Assembly (NCBI RefSeq): GCF_001953305.1
Contig: NZ_MTFE01000010.1
Coordinates: 309,278-347,393 of the forward strand
DNA length: 38,116 bases
Reading direction: 5' to 3'
Source of the DNA: Cnuella takakiae
GTDB taxonomy: Bacteria; Bacteroidota; Bacteroidia; Chitinophagales; Chitinophagaceae
Shown here: positions 31,235 through 38,116 of the stretch, piece by piece
Position numbering within the stretch: position 1 is the stretch's first letter
Layout: each line of letters starts with the position of its first letter
Made by a program: the position numbers and the translations under genes
Notes under the pieces: model-generated
What the model was told of the DNA's origin: nothing
Seen by the model: the letters and a program-made list of their open reading frames with translations, nothing else
Database searches by the model: none

Positions 31235-34213
31235 TTACGCCACAAGGCTCTCATTCAATTCCTCAATCAACGCATCCGTCTCCTCCCCAAACAACTGCCA
31301 CATCCTGCCCAGCCCGCCTTGTTTGTTGAAGGGGTCGAGTTCAAAATCATCGCGGTCGAGGTGAAAGGAGGCGGCAATGGCGTCCTTGATCATCCGCAGC
31401 CATTGCACCTGTGCTTCGGTGAACTTGAGTTGGCCCGCCTGCTTTTTAAAGATCCAGTCCTGGAAGTTGCGGTCCACGGTGCGGTCCCAGGGCGTCAGCA
31501 CCTTGTCCATCCCGCTTACCCGGCGCACCAGGGCTACCAGGGCTGCCAACTCGTTCTTAGGCTGCCCGCTCACCTTGTCCAGCTGCTCGTAGGCCTTCCA
31601 TACGGGCAGGGGCGCTAAGGTCGGTTTATCGCGCTTTATTATTTCGGCCAGGTCCTTCAGGGCGGCATAACTGAGTTCGCGGCGCTGGTAGGGTTGGCTA
31701 TAAAACACCTGGAGGGCGGCAATCTCTTCCTTGTGGGCATCGATCCATTGGGCAAAGTCCTGCGCCAGGGTTTCGGCGGCAGCGGCGGTATCGGCCACCC
31801 AGCCCATGCGGGTCACCTCATCCAGGTTGATGTGGTCGATGTACTGGTCGTATTTTTTGCGTACATCGAGGATGTAGGAGCGGAGGTCAGGGGCGTTGAA
31901 GACAGCGGTTGCCTGTTCGAGGAGTTGTGAATGGTGATTGGTGATTAGTGATTGCAGCTCTTCGGAGCTGGCTTCCGGGTGCTGGCTTTGAACTTTGAAC
32001 TTTGAACTTTCAACTTCATCAGGGTCGTAGGCATTCAACAAATCCTTCACTACCGCCTTAATGCTTTTGCCGCCGGCTTTCTGGGCAAAGGCTTCGCGTT
32101 CCTTGTCGCTGATCTGGCGGTCGAGGCGGATGAGGCGGTTGGCCAGGGTGGTGAGGAGTTCTTCGTCGCGGTGGCCGCCGATGGCAATGGTTTCGAGCAC
32201 TTCCTTCAGGCTCATGCCCGGCTTTTTCTCCAGCGGGCGGCTGTCGGTTTTCTGGCTGCGCTCCACGCCAATAGAATCGATGATCACAAAATGATCCTTG
32301 GTGTATTTGGCGGCACGGGTGCCCGTGAGGCGCAGCTCGTCGAGGCTGCAGGTGCGGGTGCCGCGGCCCTTCATCTGCTCGTAGTAGGAGCGGCTTTTTA
32401 CATCGCGCATAAACAGGAGCACTTCCAGCGGGCGGATGTCGGTGCCGGTGGCAATCATGTCTACCGTTACGGCAATGCGGGGATAATAGCTGTTGCGGAA
32501 CTGCTGGAGCACGGTTTTGGGGTCTTCCTTTTCCGGCCCTTCGGCAGTACGGTAGGTGATCTTTTTGCAAAAGCGGTTCTCTTCGGCCCATTCGCGGCGC
32601 ACAATGTTGATGATATCGTCGGCATGCGAGTCGCTTTTGGCGAAGATGAGCATTTTGGGTACTTCAAACTGGCCGTCGGGTCCGATGCGGTCTGGAAACA
32701 TTTGCGGCAGTGCATCGCGCACCGCCTGTATAATCAGCGTAATCTGGTTGGGGTTTACCACCTTGTCGTCGAGCTGCTTGTTGCTGTACTCCACGTCTTC
32801 GTCGAGCTGGTTCCAGAACTTTTTGCGGGTCAGCTTTTCGCGGTGGTCGATGTATTCGCCCAACGATAGTTTGGCGCCTTCCTTCGTGATCTTTGTTTCG
32901 ATCTCGAATACATTGTAGGGCACCAGCACACCATCTTCCACGGCCTTCTTGTAGCCGTAGTCGCTGACGATGTTCTTTTCAAAATAGCCAAAGGTGCGGT
33001 TGTCGGGGGTGGCGGTAAGGCCCACCTGGAAGGCATCGAAATAATCGAGCACCTGCTTCCAAAGGTTGTATATGCTTTGGTGGCATTCGTCGATCACGAT
33101 CACGTCGAAGAACTCCACGGGTATCTTTTCGTTGTACACCACGGGCAGGGGTTCCTTGCGCTTCCAGCCTGCGCCGAGGGCAGGGTCCTCTTCATCGCCT
33201 TCGTCCAGCTCCGTTCCCTTGAGGATGGAGTAGAGCCGCTGGATGGTGCTGATGTACACCTGGCTGTCGGGCGGTATATAGGAAGAGGTAAGGCGGCTCA
33301 CGCCATAGAGCTCGGGAAAGAGGCGGTTGTCGTCCTGCGGCTCGTAGCGGCGGAACTCCTGCTCCGCTTGCTCGCCCAGGTTTTTGGTGTTTACCAAAAA
33401 GAGGATGCGGCCCGCCCGGGCAAACTTCAAGAGCCGGTAAATGCTGGTGATGGCCGTAAAGGTCTTGCCCGAGCCGGTAGCCATTTGTACCAGGGCCTTA
33501 GGACGTGCTTCGCGGAAGCTGCGTTCGAGGTTGGTGATGGCGGTTATTTGGCAGTCGCGCAAGTGGCCCATCCCCGGCCCTTCCCGAAGGGAAGGGAGTG
33601 CCGGCGCACCAGGCCTGCTTTGCGACGAGTCTTTGGTATTGGCGGAATTGCTGACAGGCAGGGGTTGTGCGATGGCCAAAGCCCCTCCTTCGGAGGGGTT
33701 TGGGGAGGCCTTGGGCTGTGTGTTGGTGGCCTTCCCTTCGGGAAGGTCGGGATGGGCCGCTGGAATATCGTGCAGTCGTGCCCGAAAGGTTTTGCCTTCC
33801 TGCAGCCAGCGCTCCAGGGTTTCGGGGCGGTGGAAAGAAAACACGGGCCGGGAACGGGGCTTGGGATCGCGGTAATCGGTAAAGCGGGTAACCTCGCCGG
33901 TGCTCTCGTATACAAAGGGTTTGGAGCTTTCGGGGAAATACTTGATGCGGGCATGGGCGTATTCGCCCGATTGCTCCTCCACGGTGGTAAGCCGCACGGC
34001 TTCTTCTTCGCGTTTGGCTTCAATAACGCCAATGGGTTGGCGGTTGATAAAGAGGATATAATCGGCGGGGCCTACCTCGGTGCTGTATTCGCGAACAGCC
34101 ACGCCGGTAGCGGCGGCCAGGTTGATGGTCTTGCGGGATTGTATAGTCCACCCGGCGGCAGTTAGTTGGTTATCGATACGGTCTCGGGCGAGCTGTTCGG
34201 GGTTTTGGTTCAT
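31235..34213 (-). CDS. hsdR: Type I restriction endonuclease subunit HsdR
   Basis: A 992-residue motor nuclease. The N-terminal PDDEXK domain has Asp51 (GPADYILF) and Glu65-x-Lys67 (VIEAKREE). The helicase follows: Walker A ATGSGKT at 245-251, DECH box at 375-378, GLTATPDN and the motif VI-like MKGRGTRTC. A C-terminal helical region (about 800-992) binds HsdM. It translocates DNA using ATP and cuts unmodified DNA. Two parts look foreign: residues 152-217 and about 730-762, both encoded by sequence like intergenic palindromic or tandem repeats, yet in frame. First gene of the island. Length is near normal for the family once the insertions are allowed. Confidence 0.94.
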   Translation of the reverse strand: MNQNPEQLARDRIDNQLTAAGWTIQSRKTINLAAATGVAVREYSTEVGPADYILFINRQPIGVIEAKREEEAVRLTTVEEQSGEYAHARIKYFPESSKPFVYESTGEVTRFTDYRDPKPRSRPVFSFHRPETLERWLQEGKTFRARLHDIPAAHPDLPEGKATNTQPKASPNPSEGGALAIAQPLPVSNSANTKDSSQSRPGAPALPSLREGPGMGHLRDCQITAITNLERSFREARPKALVQMATGSGKTFTAITSIYRLLKFARAGRILFLVNTKNLGEQAEQEFRRYEPQDDNRLFPELYGVSRLTSSYIPPDSQVYISTIQRLYSILKGTELDEGDEEDPALGAGWKRKEPLPVVYNEKIPVEFFDVIVIDECHQSIYNLWKQVLDYFDAFQVGLTATPDNRTFGYFEKNIVSDYGYKKAVEDGVLVPYNVFEIETKITKEGAKLSLGEYIDHREKLTRKKFWNQLDEDVEYSNKQLDDKVVNPNQITLIIQAVRDALPQMFPDRIGPDGQFEVPKMLIFAKSDSHADDIINIVRREWAEENRFCKKITYRTAEGPEKEDPKTVLQQFRNSYYPRIAVTVDMIATGTDIRPLEVLLFMRDVKSRSYYEQMKGRGTRTCSLDELRLTGTRAAKYTKDHFVIIDSIGVERSQKTDSRPLEKKPGMSLKEVLETIAIGGHRDEELLTTLANRLIRLDRQISDKEREAFAQKAGGKSIKAVVKDLLNAYDPDEVESSKFKVQSQHPEASSEELQSLITNHHSQLLEQATAVFNAPDLRSYILDVRKKYDQYIDHINLDEVTRMGWVADTAAAAETLAQDFAQWIDAHKEEIAALQVFYSQPYQRRELSYAALKDLAEIIKRDKPTLAPLPVWKAYEQLDKVSGQPKNELAALVALVRRVSGMDKVLTPWDRTVDRNFQDWIFKKQAGQLKFTEAQVQWLRMIKDAIAASFHLDRDDFELDPFNKQGGLGRMWQLFGEETDALIEELNESLVA
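31921..32020. repeat. In-frame repeat tract inside hsdR, second site
   Basis: GCAGCTCTTCGGAGCTGGC, a small palindrome, is followed by three copies of AACTTTGA (near 31990-32010). On the other side lies GTGATTGGTGATTAGTGATTG. These are intergenic-type simple repeats encoding SSKFKVQSQHPEASSEEL and NHHSQLL in HsdR. Confidence 0.65.
33564..33757. repeat. In-frame palindromic repeat cluster inside hsdR
   Basis: Three palindromes, CCCTTCCCGAAGGGAAGGG (33578), CCCCTCCTTCGGAGGGG (33682) and CCTTCCCTTCGGGAAGG (33730), with GGGGATGGG/GGGATGGGCC flanks typical of intergenic repeats. They encode HsdR residues about 152-217, including SPNPSEGG and LPSLREGPGMG. Confidence 0.8.
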
Positions 34214-34487
34214 TGTTTTGGCGCGGAGCTAAATGTAACGGAAAATTCATTTGTAGTTCATTGGCTACAAACAAATTGTTGCCTGCGCTTAGCCACGGGG
34301 CTGCATGGGAGCAGAGTGGGCGCTGGGTGGGGGCTGCCCCGGCTTATGTGCGGCTTATGTACGGGTTATACCGGGAGAAAAGCGGGAGTTTCCTGCAAAA
34401 TGCGGTAAAAGTGACAGGGGGTATTGACAATGCGTGGCAGGTGGTGTAAAATGGCAGTGGGAAAAGGGAGGGGTGCTTGTGGAAAGG

Positions 34488-34672
34488 AGGGGATGCTGAA
34501 ACGAATTTGGCATGACCGTGTACTTAGTTGCTGTCATCCCGGCGCAGGCCGGGATCTCCTGCAATATTCGGAGCACCTGAAAGCATGAGGGGATGCCGAG
34601 ACGAGCCCGGCAGGACGGCCACTGCAAGTTCGGCATGACAGTCCATGTTGACACGGGTATCCTTTCACGATA
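34488..34672. repeat. A-family palindromic repeat cluster, copy 5
   Basis: Four units: GATGCTGAAACGAATTTGGCAT, CCCGGCGCAGGCCGGG, GATGCCGAGACGAGCCCGGCA and a half unit GCAAGTTCGGCATGACAG. It occupies the second half of the 536-base gap 34214-34749 upstream of the 249-residue protein; in 34214-34487 I see no feature beyond the hsdR promoter region. Confidence 0.75.
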
Positions 34673-34749
34673 AGCGCCATGACAGCGTTTCCAGGTGCAG
34701 GTAAGCCACTCATGATGAAAACCAAAAGCCATAACCAAAACCATCCACC

Positions 34750-35499
34750 ATGCCCAAGCAAAAAGGAATCCTCCAACTGGAAGGCGCCCTTGGCGATCTG
34801 AGTTTTTACCACACCAAGTGGGGCTGGCTGGTACGGCGCAAGGGCGGTGCCTCAAAGGAGCGCATCGCTACGCAGCCCTGTTTCCAGCGCACCCGCGAAA
34901 ACAACCTGGAGTTTGCACAGGCCGTGCAGGCAGCACGCCTGCTGCGGCAGGCCTTCCTGCCCATGATCGGGAAGGCGGTAGACAAACAGCTGATGAGCCG
35001 CCTGGTGCAGGCCCTGCTGCGGGTGATCCGCACGGACACCCTGCACGAAAGGGGCCAGCGCCAGCTCACCAGCGGCCGGCTGGAACTGCTGGAAGGCATG
35101 GCCTTCAATGCAGGCAGTACACCGGCCAACGTATTGCCTGCCTCCTGTACCGCCGGTATCAGCACCACAGCGGGAAGCGCCTGGGTGGAGCTGCAGTCCT
35201 TTATCCCGGCAAGGTCCCTGCAGGCACCGGCAGGCGCCACCCACTACCGCCTGGGCCTGGGCATTGCCGGGATAGATTTTGCCACCAATAATGCCCTGCT
35301 GCAGGAGGTGCAAACAGGCCTGTTGCCGCTTGACGATGCCCCCACCGATTTGCTCCGGCTGGAAGCTACCCTCCCCGGGGGCCAACCGCACACCCTGTTC
35401 GCCGCACTGGGCCTGCACCTGTTACAGGCTGTGAACGGCAGCCATTACCCCCTGCACGATGGCAGCTGCCTGTGGCTGGTGGCGGTAAGCAAGGCCTGA
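34750..35499 (+). CDS. Bacteroidota hypothetical protein (KQKGILQLEG family)
   Basis: A 249-residue cytoplasmic protein. Its N-terminus MPKQKGILQLEGALGDLSFYHTKWGWLVRRKGG, then RIATQPCFQRTRENNLEFAQA and RLVQALLRVIRTD, follows a pattern I recognise from many Bacteroidota hypothetical proteins of about 250 residues, always of unknown function. The C-terminal half is beta-rich with FIPA and APAGATHYRL. The start is set by the conserved MPKQKG. It is a single gene between the hsdR 5' end (divergent) and a poorly coding stretch. No function is assigned. Confidence 0.75.
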   Translation: MPKQKGILQLEGALGDLSFYHTKWGWLVRRKGGASKERIATQPCFQRTRENNLEFAQAVQAARLLRQAFLPMIGKAVDKQLMSRLVQALLRVIRTDTLHERGQRQLTSGRLELLEGMAFNAGSTPANVLPASCTAGISTTAGSAWVELQSFIPARSLQAPAGATHYRLGLGIAGIDFATNNALLQEVQTGLLPLDDAPTDLLRLEATLPGGQPHTLFAALGLHLLQAVNGSHYPLHDGSCLWLVAVSKA

Positions 35500-35765
35500 A
35501 GCGGCAGGATGCACGGCCAGGGCGCAACCAGGACAATACCCCGGCCTGGTACCAGCAACACACTATACCGCGTACAGCAGCAGCCGGCACGTGCCCTCCG
35601 CCAGCCATCACCTGGAAAGCGCTGCAAGTAACTGTTTAAATCACCGTACGCCGAAACGCATAATGCTGCCTATGATCCTGAAGCAACCGCACGCTGTTTC
35701 TGCGAACTGCACCGGCGGGGCCACATACGTATGCCCGGCTTGCGGCTTTAAGGAACAGCAGCCTC

Positions 35766-36014
35766 TTGGCCCAAAGACAAGACCTTACCCTTAAAGATGT
35801 CAATTTCAACTGCGGCGGCACGGTGCCCTACCTCGACATCAATTACCAGCAGGAGGGCTCTGTTGCAGGCGCCTTTATGCCCTTATCGGCCGAACAGAAC
35901 AGGCAGGTACTGGCACAATCGGCACGGGAAAGCCGGAGCCATATCCATATTCCCGAAACAAGCCTGCAGGCTGCCGCACAATACTTCGGGCAGGCAACCT
36001 GCGCAGGTAAATAA
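35766..36014 (+). CDS. Possible small protein, unknown
   Basis: An 82-codon ORF from a TTG. Codon choice (third-position G/C) resembles the neighbouring genes, and the frame is open from 35682, but it has no ATG before an internal Met and no recognised domain. Segments VPYLDINYQQEGSVAGAF and SRSHIHIPETSLQAAAQYF look protein-like. It may be a real small gene, a 3' fragment of a decayed gene, or chance. It ends 22 bases before the long inverted repeat. The rest of 35500-35765 shows nothing convincing. Confidence 0.3.
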   Translation: MAQRQDLTLKDVNFNCGGTVPYLDINYQQEGSVAGAFMPLSAEQNRQVLAQSARESRSHIHIPETSLQAAAQYFGQATCAGK

Positions 36015-36035
36015 GCGGGAAAAATCATTCAATTT

Positions 36036-36130
36036 TTTGAACCACAAAACCACAAAGGCTGAAAGGGAACACAAAGAAGGATTTTTATCCTTTGTGTTCC
36101 CTTTCAGCCTTTGTGGTTTTGTGGTTCAAA
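36036..36130. repeat. Long near-perfect inverted repeat
   Basis: The left arm from TTGAACCACAAAACCACAAA through GGAACACAAAG pairs base for base (about 40 bases) with the right arm CTTTGTGTTCC...GTGGTTCAA; the loop is about 12 bases with ATTTTTAT. It sits between a possible plus-strand ORF and the 3' end (36140) of the Q/G-rich gene, so it may end both transcripts. Confidence 0.85.
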
Positions 36131-36139
36131 CATCACTGG

Positions 36140-36361
36140 TTACTGACCACCCTGCCTTTCGCCCTGGTTGCCGCCACGCTGGTGGTTGGGGTGTTCATGT
36201 TGCTGCTGGTCCTGCTGGCTGCCACCGGTAAGCTGCTCTTTGGGTTGTGCGCCGGTGTTGTTGCTGTTGCTTCCCTGGCCGCCCTGGCCCCCTTTGGTTG
36301 AGCCCTGTTGTCCTTCCTGGTTGGCCTGCTGGCCGCCGCGGCTCCTGTTGCTGTTTGACAT
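36140..36361 (-). CDS. Small Gln/Gly-rich hydrophilic protein
   Basis: A 73-residue protein beginning MSNSNRSRGGQQANQEG, composed mostly of Gly, Gln, Asn, Ser and His, with STKGGQGGQG and QQDQQQHEHPNHQRGG. It has no hydrophobic core or signal and is predicted disordered. It recalls the KGG-type hydrophilic small stress proteins, and I recall similar short proteins in Chitinophagaceae, but no function is known. The opposite strand is also open over part of the region, because of the composition. The long inverted repeat starts 10 bases beyond its stop. Confidence 0.5.
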   Translation of the reverse strand: MSNSNRSRGGQQANQEGQQGSTKGGQGGQGSNSNNTGAQPKEQLTGGSQQDQQQHEHPNHQRGGNQGERQGGQ

Positions 36362-36495
36362 AGTGTATGGTTTTATGATTCGCTAAAAAGGGAGAAAAAA
36401 GGGTGCCACAAAACCATTTTCTTATACCCCGTAAACGCCTGTACCATAAACACGTATGCGCAGAACATAAGGAAAAGAAAACATAGTAAAAAATA

Positions 36496-36525
36496 TTTGC
36501 ATATCGCTGGTTGCCCTAACTTTTG
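36496..36525 (+). promoter_or_regulatory. Possible Bacteroidota-type promoter of the metallopeptidase gene
   Basis: TTTG at 36496-36499 and TAACTTTTG at 36517-36525 approximate the Bacteroidota -33 (TTTG) and -7 (TAnnTTTG) boxes. The 17-base spacer is a little shorter than usual. It ends 37 bases before the ATG at 36563. Weak evidence by eye only. Confidence 0.3.
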
Positions 36526-36562
36526 ACCTGTTATTCACACTTAACCACACACAAAAAATCAC

Positions 36563-37759
36563 ATGAGTAAAAACACCCGCATGGCGGTAGCCATGGCCTG
36601 TGCCCTAATGGCCGCAACTGGCTGTAAAAAAGACCTCGCCGCCAACAACCGCGACTTCCAGGTTGGCGGTATTGAAAACAGTTCGATTGGCGCTGCCGGC
36701 GCCATTTCCCCCGCCTTGCTGCAAAAGATCACCGAAGCAAATGCCCGCATTGCCGAGCGCTTCCCCAACGGTTTGCAACCGGTAAGCCAGCAGGGCCCCG
36801 TACACCATTCGGAGTTGCAGGAGCTGGCGCGCAGCGCTATGGCAGTAACCCCCACCACCTGTAGTGGCAATACGGCGGTAAACGTTTGGCTGAACCAGCA
36901 GCTTGCCGACTGGACCACCACGGTGCGCCGCTTTGCCTCCAATACGGCCATGCTCGACCTGCCCACCTACCATGCGCTGTACCTGGAGAACAGTTCCGAA
37001 AACCAGGTTTTTGGCGTAAACGGCGAGTTTACCCAGGTGATGCAAAAGTCGTTTAAGGATCACAAGCGGTTCTGGAATATTGCTTCGGATGATATCGCCC
37101 TGGTATCGATGAGCGGCCGTATACTAAGGGATAAGGAAACCCTGAAAAAGGTATACAGCGTGGTGTATGGGCTTAACGCCGATGACGCGGAATATTTTGC
37201 CACCCTGGTGTCGGAAGCGGCGGTAGGTGTGCCCCAGTTTCGCAACGGCGACCACCCCATCTTTAGCTTCAACGCCTTTGCCCTGCGTGGCTTTAATGAT
37301 GTGGACCTGGGCACCATCCCCGACAAGATCGCCATGGGTGATGGCATCATGCAGGCCTACCAGGAGCTGGGTTATGAAGATGTGGCGCCACAGGCTATTT
37401 TCTCCCACGAATTTGGCCATCATGTGCAGTACCAGCTGAACCTGTTCCCCGCCGTTCGCTCAGCCGAAGGTACCCGCCGTACGGAGCTGATGGCGGATGC
37501 CTATTCTACCTACTACCTGTCGCATTCGCGTGGTGCCGCCATGCAGTGGAAGCGTGCACAGTTGTTCTATGATGTGTTTTATAACATCGGCGACTGCGGC
37601 TTTACCAGCACGGGCCACCATGGTACCCCGCTGCAACGCCTGGCCTCATCGCAGTGGGCTTATGGCCTTGCCGATGCCGCACAAAAGCAGGGACATATCC
37701 TGACCGCGGAAGCGTTCACTGCTTTGTTTGAACAGCAATTGCCCCAGCTGGTGGATTAG
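36563..37759 (+). CDS. Lipoprotein, putative neutral zinc metallopeptidase
   Basis: A 398-residue lipoprotein: signal with lipobox AATGC (Cys21). Residues 282-286 read HEFGH within SHEFGHHVQYQL, the zinc-peptidase motif, and RRTELMADAYSTYYLSHSRG (305-324) supplies the third ligand candidate Glu308. The HEFGHHVQ plus ELMADA spacing is like that of the YpfJ-type neutral zinc metallopeptidases. The C-terminal GHHGTPLQRLASSQWAYG is also seen in that group. The rest of the N-terminus (30-200) is unassigned. Exposed at the periplasm or surface; substrate is unknown. Single gene with a strong terminator at 37784. Confidence 0.82.
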   Translation: MSKNTRMAVAMACALMAATGCKKDLAANNRDFQVGGIENSSIGAAGAISPALLQKITEANARIAERFPNGLQPVSQQGPVHHSELQELARSAMAVTPTTCSGNTAVNVWLNQQLADWTTTVRRFASNTAMLDLPTYHALYLENSSENQVFGVNGEFTQVMQKSFKDHKRFWNIASDDIALVSMSGRILRDKETLKKVYSVVYGLNADDAEYFATLVSEAAVGVPQFRNGDHPIFSFNAFALRGFNDVDLGTIPDKIAMGDGIMQAYQELGYEDVAPQAIFSHEFGHHVQYQLNLFPAVRSAEGTRRTELMADAYSTYYLSHSRGAAMQWKRAQLFYDVFYNIGDCGFTSTGHHGTPLQRLASSQWAYGLADAAQKQGHILTAEAFTALFEQQLPQLVD

Positions 37760-37783
37760 TTTTGAACCACAAAGGCTCTAAAA

Positions 37784-37824
37784 CAAAAGGCGCACAAAGG
37801 GATACTTTGTGCGCCTTTTGTATT
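37784..37824 (+). terminator. Intrinsic terminator after the metallopeptidase gene
   Basis: A 16-bp perfect stem (CAAAAGGCGCACAAAG with CTTTGTGCGCCTTTTG, 5-nt loop) lies 24 bases past the stop codon and is followed by TATTTG. An A-rich left arm makes it likely bidirectional. Confidence 0.75.
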
Positions 37825-37945
37825 TGTATGGATTCATGCGCTGGGCTCATTCGATAGTATACTTCAGACCCAGGAGATTCAAGATGTGGAAATCCAAATA
37901 GTTGTACGGATGCAGCCCCAGGTAGGCATGGCCGTACCCGAGGAC

Positions 37946-38033
37946 ACTGTCATCCCGACGCAGGTCGGGATCTCCTCCTGCTGTTGTACACTCGGTTAAT
38001 AGGGGGATGCCGAAACAAGTTCGGCATGACAGT
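37946..38033. repeat. A-family palindromic repeat doublet, copy 6
   Basis: Units CCCGACGCAGGTCGGG (37949) and GCCGAAACAAGTTCGGC (38009) in opposite orientation, joined by a spacer containing GTTGTACACTCGG, the same layout as copy 1. It lies in the 357-base tail 37760-38116, where I see no gene. Confidence 0.8.
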
Positions 38034-38073
38034 GAACTATGTAGCTGCTTTCCTGCTTACCTTAGAAAGTTTG

Positions 38074-38116
38074 CTCCAAACTCCAAACTCCAAACTCCAA
38101 ACTCCAAACTCCAAAC
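38074..38116. repeat. Tandem heptamer repeat at the window edge
   Basis: Six copies of CTCCAAA run without a mismatch to the last base of the window, so the array continues beyond it. Its true length cannot be seen. Confidence 0.9.

Noticed and set aside
33077..34165. 362-codon plus-strand ORF over hsdR
   Set aside because: Antisense to the helicase and nuclease domains of HsdR, which are unmistakable on the minus strand.
35591..35794. 67-codon plus-strand ORF with a CPACG motif
   Set aside because: Only one CxxC pair, unusual codon choice, and it overlaps another weak ORF; not enough to call a gene.

Overview
The window looks like chromosomal DNA of a Bacteroidota bacterium, most likely family Chitinophagaceae. 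The basis is a SusC/SusD pair, lipoprotein and Sec signals of Bacteroidota type, a GxxExxY protein, a 249-residue hypothetical family that I know from this phylum, almost no Shine-Dalgarno sequences, and many palindromic intergenic repeats. The genus call is inference; there is no rRNA or tRNA gene here.

Layout. (1) 1-1250: a DUF922-type metalloprotease-like protein and a small RRM RNA-binding protein. (2) 1578-11809: a catabolic locus with a LacI-type regulator, a divergent myo-inositol oxygenase, a SusC/SusD uptake pair, a secreted lyase-like protein and a secreted purple-acid-phosphatase-like enzyme. Together they suggest uptake and breakdown of an inositol- or uronate-containing, possibly phosphorylated, substrate. 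(3) 12062-16658: a protein-glutaminase-like cysteine hydrolase, MsrA, a small unknown protein, TatA (only 50 codons) and a secreted GH43-like enzyme. (4) 16.9-22.5 kb: GxxExxY protein, a YhcG/DUF1016 nuclease broken by one in-frame stop, a DUF3024 protein, an AraC regulator, an aldo/keto reductase and a small unknown gene. Five copies of an unrecognised ~120-bp element (family C below) lie in one orientation just downstream of five of these minus-strand genes.

(5) 22.5-34.2 kb is a defence island, all on the minus strand, in transcription order: hsdR, hsdS, an AAA/ABC-type ATPase, an HNH nuclease, a 30-codon hsdM remnant, an AlbA_2 remnant, hsdM, mrr, a NucS-like/DUF5655 protein and a small unknown gene. 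The ATPase-HNH pair resembles Septu (PtuA/PtuB), is strikingly AT-rich, and sits between hsdS and hsdM. A 58-bp direct repeat of the hsdM 5' end marks a recombination scar. HsdR carries in-frame insertions derived from intergenic repeats. (6) 34.7-38.1 kb: a Bacteroidota hypothetical protein, a possible small ORF, a Q/G-rich small protein next to a near-perfect long inverted repeat, and a lipoprotein zinc-metallopeptidase-like protein.

Repeat families: A (GCCGAAACAAGTTCGGCAT-type doublets, six places), B (GGAACGCGGATG-type inverted repeats, three places), C (TTGGTG/CACCAA element, five places), plus low-complexity tracts.
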